Part shown: positions 1-6,622 of the stretch, piece after piece | Layout: each line of letters starts with the position of its first letter | Numbering within the stretch: the first letter of the stretch is position 1 | Assembly: GCA_020433455.1 (NCBI GenBank) | Contig: JAGRCP010000056.1 | Span: forward strand, 1-36,373 | Source: Caldilineaceae bacterium | GTDB taxonomy: Bacteria; Chloroflexota; Anaerolineae; Caldilineales; Caldilineaceae | Reading direction: 5' to 3' | DNA length: 36,373 nucleotides | Program-made: the position numbers and the translations under genes | The notes under the pieces: model-generated | Seen by the model: only the letters and a program-made list of their open reading frames with translations | What the model was told of the DNA's origin: nothing | Database searches by the model: none

Positions 1-274
1 AGCTTTCCGGGCCGTAGATCTCAATCACCCGGCCCTTGGGAATGCCGCCGATGCCCAGAGCAATGTCCAGGCTCAGACTGCCGGTTGGGATTGACTCCAC
101 GTTGAGCTTGGTTGCTTCGCCCAGCTTCATCACCACGCCGTCGCCATACTTTTTGTTGAGATTCCCCAGCGTCGTCTCCAACGCTTTGAGCTTATTTGAA
201 TCCATTTTGCTATTGTCCATGGTCGTCTTCTGGCTTGACTTTTTCTTCCCGGTGCTGCGCTTGCGCCGTGCCAC
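1..274 (-). CDS. recA: Recombinase RecA, N-terminal part (gene runs off the window)
   Basis: RecA forms the ATP-dependent filament on single-stranded DNA that drives homologous recombination and LexA self-cleavage. The visible reading frame, on the reverse strand, contains the typical N-terminal helix ([20 protein letters not shown]), then the [17 protein letters not shown] and [13 protein letters not shown] stretches that lead into the Walker A loop, which lies just beyond position 1. I place the start at a GTG (272-274) because AAGGGG sits six bases upstream of it. This adds a Lys/Arg-rich leader ([12 protein letters not shown]). The alternative is the ATG at 218-220, beginning MDNSKMDSN, which lacks so good a ribosome site. 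A LexA-type box lies 19 bases upstream of the GTG. Family identity is certain; the start is probable. Confidence 0.93.
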   Translation of the reverse strand, partial: MARRKRSTGKKKSSQKTTMDNSKMDSNKLKALETTLGNLNKKYGDGVVMKLGEATKLNVESIPTGSLSLDIALGIGGIPKGRVIEIYGPES

Positions 275-292
275 AATGGTCCCCTTACTCTA

Positions 293-304
293 AAACAAAT
301 GTTC
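293..304 (-). promoter_or_regulatory. Candidate LexA (SOS) operator upstream of recA
   Basis: On the reverse strand this reads GAACATTTGTTT, one base away from the Gram-positive/Chloroflexota style palindrome GAAC-N4-GTTC. A second, weaker copy (GAACGCTTGTGC on the reverse strand) lies at 320-331. The position directly in front of recA fits SOS control. The family consensus is known; binding here is inferred. Confidence 0.5.
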
Positions 305-682
305 TGTAACGGGAGTTTAGCACAAGCGTTCTGGCCTGTCAACCATCAATTTTAGGGTTCGGACTGCCGCCTTCGCGCGCAAAAGGGGTGAGCTATGATT
401 TGATTGATTTGAGGACGGACTATGATTTTTTTGTTGTGCACCCGGTCTGATCTGCCGATTATGCAGTCATAGAGAAATTACCTAAACTTTGGACAAATCG
501 TGCGGACATGAGGTGCGGCGAAAGAATTCCTTGCTCAGGCCCATACCTGGCCGTCCGCCGCACCTCGCGTCCCTACCACAATGACATCCCTGCCCGACCT
601 GTTGCTGAATCCGATCTGTCGGGCCGGAGGCGCCGACCTACCACACGTAATCCTGTTGAGCCTGATAAATTATGGAGGAACA
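305..682. other. Intergenic region with an 11-bp inverted repeat
   Basis: I see no credible gene between recA and efp. The clearest structure is a perfect 11-base inverted repeat, 510-520 against 556-566 (GAGGTGCGGCG / CGCCGCACCTC), with a 35-base loop. The motif is partly echoed near 627-637 (GGCGCCGACCT). The recA promoter should lie near 310-360. The small open frame at 508-759 has no recognisable protein content and runs through the terminator hairpin. Confidence 0.4.
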
Positions 683-733
683 AAAAAAGAGCAGGCATGA
701 AGACGAAAATGGTCTTCATGCCTGCTCTTTTTT
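683..733 (-). terminator. Strong bidirectional rho-independent terminator after efp
   Basis: A perfect 22-bp stem (683-704 with 712-733) encloses a 7-base loop. Each outer end carries a run of A or T, so it can terminate on both strands. It lies 88 bases beyond the efp stop codon on the strand efp is read from, and it separates efp from recA. Confidence 0.85.
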
Positions 734-821
734 GCTGTCCGCCAATCAGATCGCGATAAGATGACGACCTTGCCGGATCGGAGTCCGGCGCTCCCGGGCG
801 GCGACCGAGGGCGTTTGCTGC

Positions 822-1385
822 CTAATTCCTGACGCGCGTAACGTAGCTGCCGTCGCGGGTGTCAATGCGGATGGTATCGCCTTCCTGTACGAACATGGGC
901 GCCTGCAACCGGTATCCCGTAGAGACTTCCACCTGCTTGGATGGCGTGTTCGCGGTGTCGCCTGCAATCGCAGCCTCGGCCCACGTAACTTCCAGATCAA
1001 CCGTGGTGGGCAGGGAAATATCGATGGGCTCGTTTTCGTAGGACTCCAGCGTGACGATTTGATTGTCAACCATGAACTCCAGAATCCCTTCCAAGGCCTC
1101 CGCCGTGAGGGGAATCTGCTCGAAGGTTTCCGTGTTCATAAAATAGTAGAGTTCACCGTCATTATAGAGATACTGGACATTAGCCGTGTCGAGCCGTACA
1201 TCGTTCACCCGGGCGCCGTTGTTGTAGGTCTTTTCAACCGTCGAACCGGTGCGCAGGTTGCGGACCTTGAGGCGAATGGTGGCTCCGCCCCGGGCCATCT
1301 TAATGTGCTGATGATCCAACACCTTCCAAAGCTGGTTGTCTTCTTCAAAAATGTTATTGCGGCGTAATTGCTGTACTTCGGCCAT
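822..1385 (-). CDS. efp: Translation elongation factor P, Arg-tip variant
   Basis: EF-P enters the ribosomal E site and relieves stalling at consecutive prolines. The 187-residue protein has the full three-domain length: an N-terminal KOW-like domain (about 1-64), an OB domain, and a C-terminal OB domain with the usual STGYRLQAPMFVQEGDTIRI-type ending. The modification loop reads HIKMARGGA. The residue aligned with E. coli Lys34 is Arg32, as in the EarP-rhamnosylated class. No earP, epmA or epmB gene is in this window. GGAG lies about ten bases before the ATG. The downstream hairpin at 683-733 is its likely terminator, and the neighbour ruvA is 172 bases upstream. The several polyproline/Thr-Pro surface proteins nearby are plausible EF-P clients. 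Confidence 0.97.
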   Translation of the reverse strand: MAEVQQLRRNNIFEEDNQLWKVLDHQHIKMARGGATIRLKVRNLRTGSTVEKTYNNGARVNDVRLDTANVQYLYNDGELYYFMNTETFEQIPLTAEALEGILEFMVDNQIVTLESYENEPIDISLPTTVDLEVTWAEAAIAGDTANTPSKQVEVSTGYRLQAPMFVQEGDTIRIDTRDGSYVTRVRN

Positions 1386-1557
1386 AATGATTTTTCTCCA
1401 TACCCGCGCGATGATTCAGCCGGAGATGATCTGCGCGTACTGTTTTCAGGTCAGATTGCGCTCTCCACGATATCGGGACGCGCCGATTACTGCGTAACTC
1501 GACAATTATAGGCAGAAGCAGAGGGTCGGTCAAAAATTTTGGAGGCCGAATTCCTGA

Positions 1558-2142
1558 TCAATTCGTGAACTGGGCCAGCGCCAACCGCAGGCGCTCTTCT
1601 ACTGTAGCGACATCGCCCGGCAACTGCTGAATGGCGCGCTGCGCCTCGACAACGCTGTACCCCAGCGCGACCAGCGCTTCCAGCACTTCCGTATCCGCAG
1701 CCGAGGCGGCGGCCAGGCCGGCAAGATCATCGCCGTCGCCCAGTCGGACTTTATCCTTCAGTTCCAATACGATCTTCTGGGCGGTGCGTTTGCCGATGCC
1801 CGGTGCACGCGCGATAACCCCGGGTTCATCATTCGCCAGCGCCAGTCGGATAGCGTCGGGCGTGAGGGTGTTGAGGACAGAGAGCGCGACCTTGGGCCCC
1901 ACACCGCTCACGCCCAGCAGCAGCTCGAACAACTCCAGCTCCTGGTCATCCAAAAAGCCGAAGAGAGTAAGCGCATCCTCCCGCACTTGCAGATAGGTAT
2001 GAAGGGCGACCGGGCGGCCGGCTCCATGCTGGGCTATGGCGGCCTCCGTGGTCAGCACTTTCAGGCCCAGGGCCCCGCCGATTTCAACCACCAGATGATC
2101 GGTTCCCCGTCCGGTGACAATCCCGTTTAGCGTACGAATCAT
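1558..2142 (-). CDS. ruvA: Holliday junction branch-migration subunit RuvA
   Basis: RuvA binds the four-way Holliday junction and loads the RuvB motor for branch migration during recombinational repair. The 194-residue length is normal. The N-terminal OB fold begins MIRTLNGIVTGRG. Two helix-hairpin-helix motifs are visible, GVSGVGPKVALSVL (about 78-91) and APGIGKRTAQKIV (about 112-124). The C-terminal domain III (ALVALGYSVVEAQRAI) is the RuvB contact. A GGA sits upstream of the ATG. I saw no clear GAAC-N4-GTTC box, so SOS control is not supported. ruvB and ruvC are not adjacent. Confidence 0.97.
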   Translation of the reverse strand: MIRTLNGIVTGRGTDHLVVEIGGALGLKVLTTEAAIAQHGAGRPVALHTYLQVREDALTLFGFLDDQELELFELLLGVSGVGPKVALSVLNTLTPDAIRLALANDEPGVIARAPGIGKRTAQKIVLELKDKVRLGDGDDLAGLAAASAADTEVLEALVALGYSVVEAQRAIQQLPGDVATVEERLRLALAQFTN

Positions 2143-2284
2143 ATTGGTTGGGTCCTTTGTCCCTCTCCGTTGCGCGGTCGGCGACCTTGACCTGCCGCTA
2201 TCCGAGCGTCATTATTGCGTAGCAGCAGTGTAACCCGAATATGCTTTTGGGCAAATCTGCCTTGCCAACGACGCCAATGACAAA

Positions 2285-2312
2285 GGCGACGACCAATGTT
2301 CCGGTCGTCGCC
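2285..2312 (-). terminator. Hairpin terminator after the FecR/cadherin-like protein gene
   Basis: A perfect 10-bp GC-rich stem (2285-2294 with 2303-2312) has an 8-base loop and is flanked by AAA/TTT. It lies about 57 bases past the stop of the minus-strand gene at 2369-5623 and is the likely end of that transcript. Confidence 0.65.
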
Positions 2313-2368
2313 CTTTCGGTCGAATTTTCAACTGTGGCGTGAATTCGCTGCCTGACGGTTGTAACAGC

Positions 2369-5300
2369 CTATGGTCGAACGACCGTTACCTCCACCCAGG
2401 CGGTAGTCGAGAGTTCGCCGTCGCTTACGCTGTAGCTGAAACGGTCTACGCCGCTGAACTCGGCTGCCGGCGTGTAGCGGACGGCATTTCCCTCCACTGC
2501 CGTTGCGCCGTGTTCGGGCGCACCCACTTCGATAATGCGTAATGCGTCCTGTTCCGCATCCCCGTCATTATCCAGCACGGGAATGAGGATGGCTTCACCA
2601 TTGCTGCCTGCCGCGTCATCCATCGGCGCAGGCGGGTCATTGACGGCGTCAACGGTGACAATGACCCGCTGCTCGGTCGTTAATGTGCCGTCGCTCACCG
2701 TAACGGTTACTTCGGCGGCCCCGCTCTGGTTCGCCGTCGGCGCTATGCGCAAAACGCGCTGCGCGCCTTCACCGTTGAGCTGGAGCGCATCTTTCGGCAG
2801 AAGCAGGGCATTGTTGCTTGCCACGCTCAGCGTGAGCGCGGCCGGGTCATGGTCGACGTCGCCCACGGTGATTTCCATCTCGCTTACACTGTCTTCCGCC
2901 AGGCTTACTTCTTGCGGCACGCTGAGGGTCGGCGCGTCATTTACCGGCGTAACGGTGAGCGTAAACGCGCTCTGACCGCTGCTCTGGCCGTCGCTTGCCG
3001 TCAACGTGATGCGGGCAGTTCCGGACTGATTGGCTGCGGGAACGATCAGCAGCGTTCGCGTCGTGCCCGCGCCCTCCAGCGTGAGCGCTCCTTCGGGCAG
3101 CAAAGCCGGATTGTCGCTGCTCGCCGTCAGCGTCAGCGGATCGCCATCCGCATCGGCGAGCGTGAGAGCCAGCGTTATGCGCCCATCTTCGGCCACTGTC
3201 TGATCAGCGGCTTGCCCGATGACAGGCGCATCATTCACCGGCGCGACGGTCAGCAGGAAGCGCGCCTGGCTGAAGCCGACGCTATCCCGTACGGTGACCG
3301 TGATCTCCGTTGTCCCGTACCGATTGGCTGCGGGCGTGATGCGCAATGTGCGTTGTCCGCCGTCGCCCGTCATGACCATACCGTCAGGCGCTATAAGCGT
3401 ACCATCGGCCGCGGCAGCCGTGACGACCAGCGTAGCCGCGTCGTCGTCAACGTCGCTTACGGCAAGCGGAACCTCAATGCTGCCGTCTTCCTCGACTTGT
3501 CGATCGCCAGGCGGCTCGATTTGGGGCAGATCGTTGATGGGCGCAACGGTAACCGCAACCGTGCGGCTTACCGTTGTCAGGCCGTCATCTACAGTGAGCG
3601 TGATGACCGCGTTTCCCGTGCGGTCGGGCAGCGGGCGAATTTCCACTGTCCGTTCGCTGCCCGCGCCTGAGACGGTCATGCCGTCCGGGGCGACGAGAGT
3701 TTCATTATCTACTGCAACGCTCAATGTAAGGGTCGCCGGATCATTATCCACGTCGCTCAGGGTGACGATCAGCGTCCCTGTTGCGTCTTCCTCCAGGCGC
3801 ACTTCGCTTGCGGCAAGTACGGTCGGCGCATCATTAACGGGCGTCACCGCCACGGTTACGTTTGCGCCGGCGATGGCTTCGCCATCTGAAATGCGGTAGG
3901 TAAATGTATCTTCGCCCGCGAAATTGAGTGCGGGCGTATAGCTCACGAGACCGTTACCCAAATTGCTCGCTCGCCCGTGCGCCGGTTGCGTCAGATCGAC
4001 GAGGACCAGCTCGTCCTGGTCTGCATCATAATCATTTCCCAACAGGGCGATGGTTACGCTTTGTTCCTCTGCGGTGACGGCTGCATCTGCCACCGCGACG
4101 GGCGCGGCGTTGGGGCGGGCCGTGCTCGTCGCGGTAGGAGAGGGAAGGGCTGTCGGCGTTCCGGTCGGCGTCCTTGTCGGTATTCTGGTAGGCGTCTGTC
4201 CTGGCGTTCTGCTGGGCGTCTTGCTGGGCGTTTTGGCGGGGGGTCGAGTGGGCGTTCTGGTTGCTGTCTTTGTCGGCGTTTTGCTTGGAGAAGGTGTTGC
4301 CGCGGGCGTAATATCTTCCCGCGCCAGCGCCTTCTTGGTGGCAGCCTGCGTCGGCCGGGCCGCGGTTTGCCGCGGCGTAGGCGTGGCCGTAGGTAGGCGT
4401 GACGCCCCACGCGTCGGCGACGCCGTCGCGGTCGCGCCGGTGTTGGGCATTGCAGATGGCCGCCGGGCCGGCGTTGATGTCGCGCTCCCGCGGTCGCCGT
4501 TTGCACCCAAGCGCACCGAGAGGGTGCTGGTCGGCAGAACCGCCGTGAGGGCGGACGGCGTTTCGTCTGCCGTCGCCATGCTTTGCTCGCGACTATTGGT
4601 CGGCGTTGCTCCCTGCGTCGCGGCGGTTCTGCTGCTGATTACGGTCGGATTTGCATCCGGCCGGAGCGATGCCGCCGTTCCAGACTGGGCAGGAGTGATA
4701 GACGCATCAGCGGGCAGAGGCCGCTGGGCGACTTGCGTAACGTTGCCTTCGCTTGCCTGCACCAGCGGAGCCGTTCCCGTACGAATCTCTGCAATCTGCC
4801 CGCCTTCTATCTGGATGCGTTCCTCGCTCGTCTCTACCGTTACCATGCCGCCGGCCGTTTCGATCACGCTCTCTTCTACCGTGGGTACGGTGACTGTAAA
4901 ATCGGCCTCTTCGGTCAGCGCCCGCATGGCCGCGGTGCGCACTTCATAGATTGCGGCGGGCGATTCTGTGCGTGTGATCTGGTGGCGGGTCATCCCGGAT
5001 TCCTGGAGCAGCACAATCGCGGCCGCGCTGTTCTGCACTTCCGGGATCATCAGGCGCACGCGGCTGTAGGGCGACAGGGTTGCATGGCGGGCGGCAGAGA
5101 AGCGAATCTCCGCTGAGCCGTCGTTGGTTTGCACAATATCGCCTTGATCCAGGCGCGCCTCCTCGCCCGCCTGGATGGTTTCGACCGCCCCCGTCGCGCC
5201 GCGCTGAATCAAAAGCACGGCTGTCTGCGCGCTGACAATAGCCGCGTTGACGGCCGGGGAAGCAGGCGCTTCCAGCACGATTTCATCGGCTGAATCGAAT

Positions 5301-5623
5301 CGACTTGTCGTTTCCTGCGGCGTCAAAAGGCGAGGCAGCAAGATCGTGAAGAGCAGGAGGACGGCTACCGTCGCTCCGGCTAATGTCCAGGAAATGCTCC
5401 GGGCAAATTGAGCCGGCCATTCGGCCAATCGCTCCAGACGGGCGCGTAGGGAGCCGGCGCCGCTCGATGACGTTTCAGCCGCGTTACGCTTGCCCAGCGT
5501 GCGCTCCACCTCCTGTAAAACGTGGGTTTCCAGACGCGCAGCGAGTTCTTCAGGCACTTCTACCGGCGGAAGATGAGTCTGAAACAGCTTTTTCAGTTTC
5601 TGCTCATTCAATCGCTTAGTCAT
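2369..5623 (-). CDS. Single-pass FecR-like (putative anti-sigma) protein with cadherin/Ig-like ectodomain
   Basis: The 1084-residue membrane protein lies directly after an ECF sigma gene: the sigma stop TAA is followed at once by this ATG, so translation is probably coupled. Visible parts: a charged cytoplasmic head (1-76), one membrane helix (77-100), a FecR-like beta domain (about 130-285, with AVETIQAGEEARLDQGDIV), and a long Thr/Pro/Ala linker (about 285-505) with a period-4 TP-K/R tract. Then come about six tandem cadherin-like domains of roughly 95 residues (506-1084): an AVAD..LLGNDYDADQD type first and last, and four EDxx..DVDxDPATLT..VNDAP types between. I infer an anti-sigma role from position and topology. 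The head lacks the zinc-binding HxxxCxxC anti-sigma motif. The domains may bind surface polysaccharide, neighbouring cells or calcium. The minus-strand hairpin at 2285 ends the unit. Confidence 0.8.
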   Translation of the reverse strand: MTKRLNEQKLKKLFQTHLPPVEVPEELAARLETHVLQEVERTLGKRNAAETSSSGAGSLRARLERLAEWPAQFARSISWTLAGATVAVLLLFTILLPRLLTPQETTSRFDSADEIVLEAPASPAVNAAIVSAQTAVLLIQRGATGAVETIQAGEEARLDQGDIVQTNDGSAEIRFSAARHATLSPYSRVRLMIPEVQNSAAAIVLLQESGMTRHQITRTESPAAIYEVRTAAMRALTEEADFTVTVPTVEESVIETAGGMVTVETSEERIQIEGGQIAEIRTGTAPLVQASEGNVTQVAQRPLPADASITPAQSGTAASLRPDANPTVISSRTAATQGATPTNSREQSMATADETPSALTAVLPTSTLSVRLGANGDRGSATSTPARRPSAMPNTGATATASPTRGASRLPTATPTPRQTAARPTQAATKKALAREDITPAATPSPSKTPTKTATRTPTRPPAKTPSKTPSRTPGQTPTRIPTRTPTGTPTALPSPTATSTARPNAAPVAVADAAVTAEEQSVTIALLGNDYDADQDELVLVDLTQPAHGRASNLGNGLVSYTPALNFAGEDTFTYRISDGEAIAGANVTVAVTPVNDAPTVLAASEVRLEEDATGTLIVTLSDVDNDPATLTLSVAVDNETLVAPDGMTVSGAGSERTVEIRPLPDRTGNAVITLTVDDGLTTVSRTVAVTVAPINDLPQIEPPGDRQVEEDGSIEVPLAVSDVDDDAATLVVTAAAADGTLIAPDGMVMTGDGGQRTLRITPAANRYGTTEITVTVRDSVGFSQARFLLTVAPVNDAPVIGQAADQTVAEDGRITLALTLADADGDPLTLTASSDNPALLPEGALTLEGAGTTRTLLIVPAANQSGTARITLTASDGQSSGQSAFTLTVTPVNDAPTLSVPQEVSLAEDSVSEMEITVGDVDHDPAALTLSVASNNALLLPKDALQLNGEGAQRVLRIAPTANQSGAAEVTVTVSDGTLTTEQRVIVTVDAVNDPPAPMDDAAGSNGEAILIPVLDNDGDAEQDALRIIEVGAPEHGATAVEGNAVRYTPAAEFSGVDRFSYSVSDGELSTTAWVEVTVVRP
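4118..4294 (-). repeat. Period-4 Thr-Pro repeat tract (coding)
   Basis: This lies inside the FecR-like gene and encodes about residues 444-502, in which TP-K/R-T/S units recur every four residues (KTPTKTATRTPTRPP and so on). At DNA level it appears as near-12-base repeats. It is probably a rigid, wall-spanning or glycosylated stalk between the FecR domain and the Ig-like domains. Confidence 0.7.
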
Positions 5624-6151
5624 TTATACGCTTACACCTTCAAGAATTTGTCGTAACTGGCGTCGACTTCTGCTCAGAAGAGATTCCGTCGCTTTGTATG
5701 TTTTACCCATGGATTCGGCGACTTCGCTCACGCTTAGGCCGATGTGATAGCGCAGCAGAAGCGCTTCCCGATAGCTTTCAGGCAGCTTCATCAGCGCTTC
5801 TTCCAGTTCCATGCCCAGACTGGTGGGGCCGGCTACCGTCAGGTTTACGGGCAAGGGCTCCACGGGCCGCCGCCGCCGCCAAAAGTCCGCTTTTTTATTT
5901 GCTGCAATGCGATAAATGAAGGTCGAAATGGCCACGCGACCATCAAAATTCTGGATGGCCTTGACCAATGCAGCCAGCGTCTCGCTTAATACTTCCGTTG
6001 CGTACTCCGTGTTGCCCATTGCATAGCAGAGGTAGCGATAAAGCGGGTCCTGCCATTCGTCCAATAAATTCGACCATGCATCTTCGTCGCCGGCCTGAAG
6101 GCGACGCAGGAAATCGGGATCGGTGCCGGGCGAGTCGTGATTGGTTGTCAA
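5624..6151 (-). CDS. ECF-family RNA polymerase sigma factor
   Basis: This sigma factor of about 175 residues is expected to direct RNA polymerase to a small regulon. Region 2 is visible as DEDAWSNLLDEWQDPLYRYL through AISTFIYRIAANKKADFWRR. Region 4 has the helix-turn-helix (LPESYREALLLRYHIGLSVSEVAESMGKT, then SLLSRSRRQLRQIL). I choose the TTG at 6149-6151 because GGAG lies seven bases before it and the result has typical ECF length. The frame is open back to an ATG at 6334, which would add about 61 basic, unrecognisable residues with no good ribosome site. The gene is immediately followed by its likely anti-sigma partner, a classic sigma/anti-sigma pair. Neighbouring surface-protein genes are candidate targets. 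Confidence 0.88.
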   Translation of the reverse strand: MTTNHDSPGTDPDFLRRLQAGDEDAWSNLLDEWQDPLYRYLCYAMGNTEYATEVLSETLAALVKAIQNFDGRVAISTFIYRIAANKKADFWRRRRPVEPLPVNLTVAGPTSLGMELEEALMKLPESYREALLLRYHIGLSVSEVAESMGKTYKATESLLSRSRRQLRQILEGVSV

Positions 6152-6492
6152 TGCGTGACTCCTGCTCACTTTATCGTGAGTCTTTTTCACAATCCTTCGC
6201 CTCACGCTTATTCGATCGCGTACGCGTATAGGACGCGTGGGGGAATGGTCTGAATTGAATTCGGCTGCTTCTCTGGAAATATAGGCGGCGATGCTGTCGG
6301 CCGGCGATGATACGCGTGTAGACTCACCGCGCACGGGCGCTAAATCAGCATGAGGGTGTAGCGAGAATGGGCAATGGCTGATGCGTCAAATCAAGTCAAT
6401 GATCGGCAGGAGGGGAAGAAGCTGCGAAGCCGATCTCACTTGATTGCGCAGCGGGGACAATCGTGTAATGTGTTTGGGCCAAGTATAGCAAG
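6152..6492. other. Leader region of the sigma/anti-sigma pair
   Basis: Apart from the open extension of the sigma frame up to 6334, no gene is recognisable here. The region should hold the sigma-operon promoter. I could not pick a convincing -35/-10 pair by eye. A short stretch near 6222-6240 is rich in ACGCGT/TACGCG palindromes. Confidence 0.3.
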
Positions 6493-6541
6493 GCCCGGTC
6501 CTTTGTCAAAGCGACGTAATCAGATGGACAAGGACCGGGCT
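6493..6541 (-). terminator. Hairpin terminator after the cadherin/DUF11 surface gene
   Basis: An inverted repeat (6493-6507 with 6527-6541, one bulge) forms a GC-rich stem with a loop of about 20 bases. It lies about 80 bases beyond the stop of the gene at 6623-10231, and short T runs flank it on both sides. It probably insulates that gene from the sigma operon. Confidence 0.7.
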
Positions 6542-6622
6542 TTAAGCTTTGTTACTATTTTGTCCGGGCGGAGAGTTTGCCCCCGCCCGGCGATGTATAC
6601 CGTCGGCTTTATACCGATGATG

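Noticed and set aside
508-759. Open frame of 83 codons on the plus strand before efp
   Set aside because: It runs into the terminator hairpin, has no ribosome site and its product is low-quality Arg/Pro-rich sequence.
2849-3670. 273-codon antisense frame inside the FecR/cadherin-like gene
   Set aside because: Mirror of a GC-rich coding gene; no protein family features and no ribosome site, while the minus-strand frame has clear domains.
6152-6334. In-frame extension of the sigma factor to an ATG at 6334
   Set aside because: It adds an unrecognised basic segment without a ribosome site, whereas the TTG at 6151 has GGAG at good spacing and gives normal ECF length.
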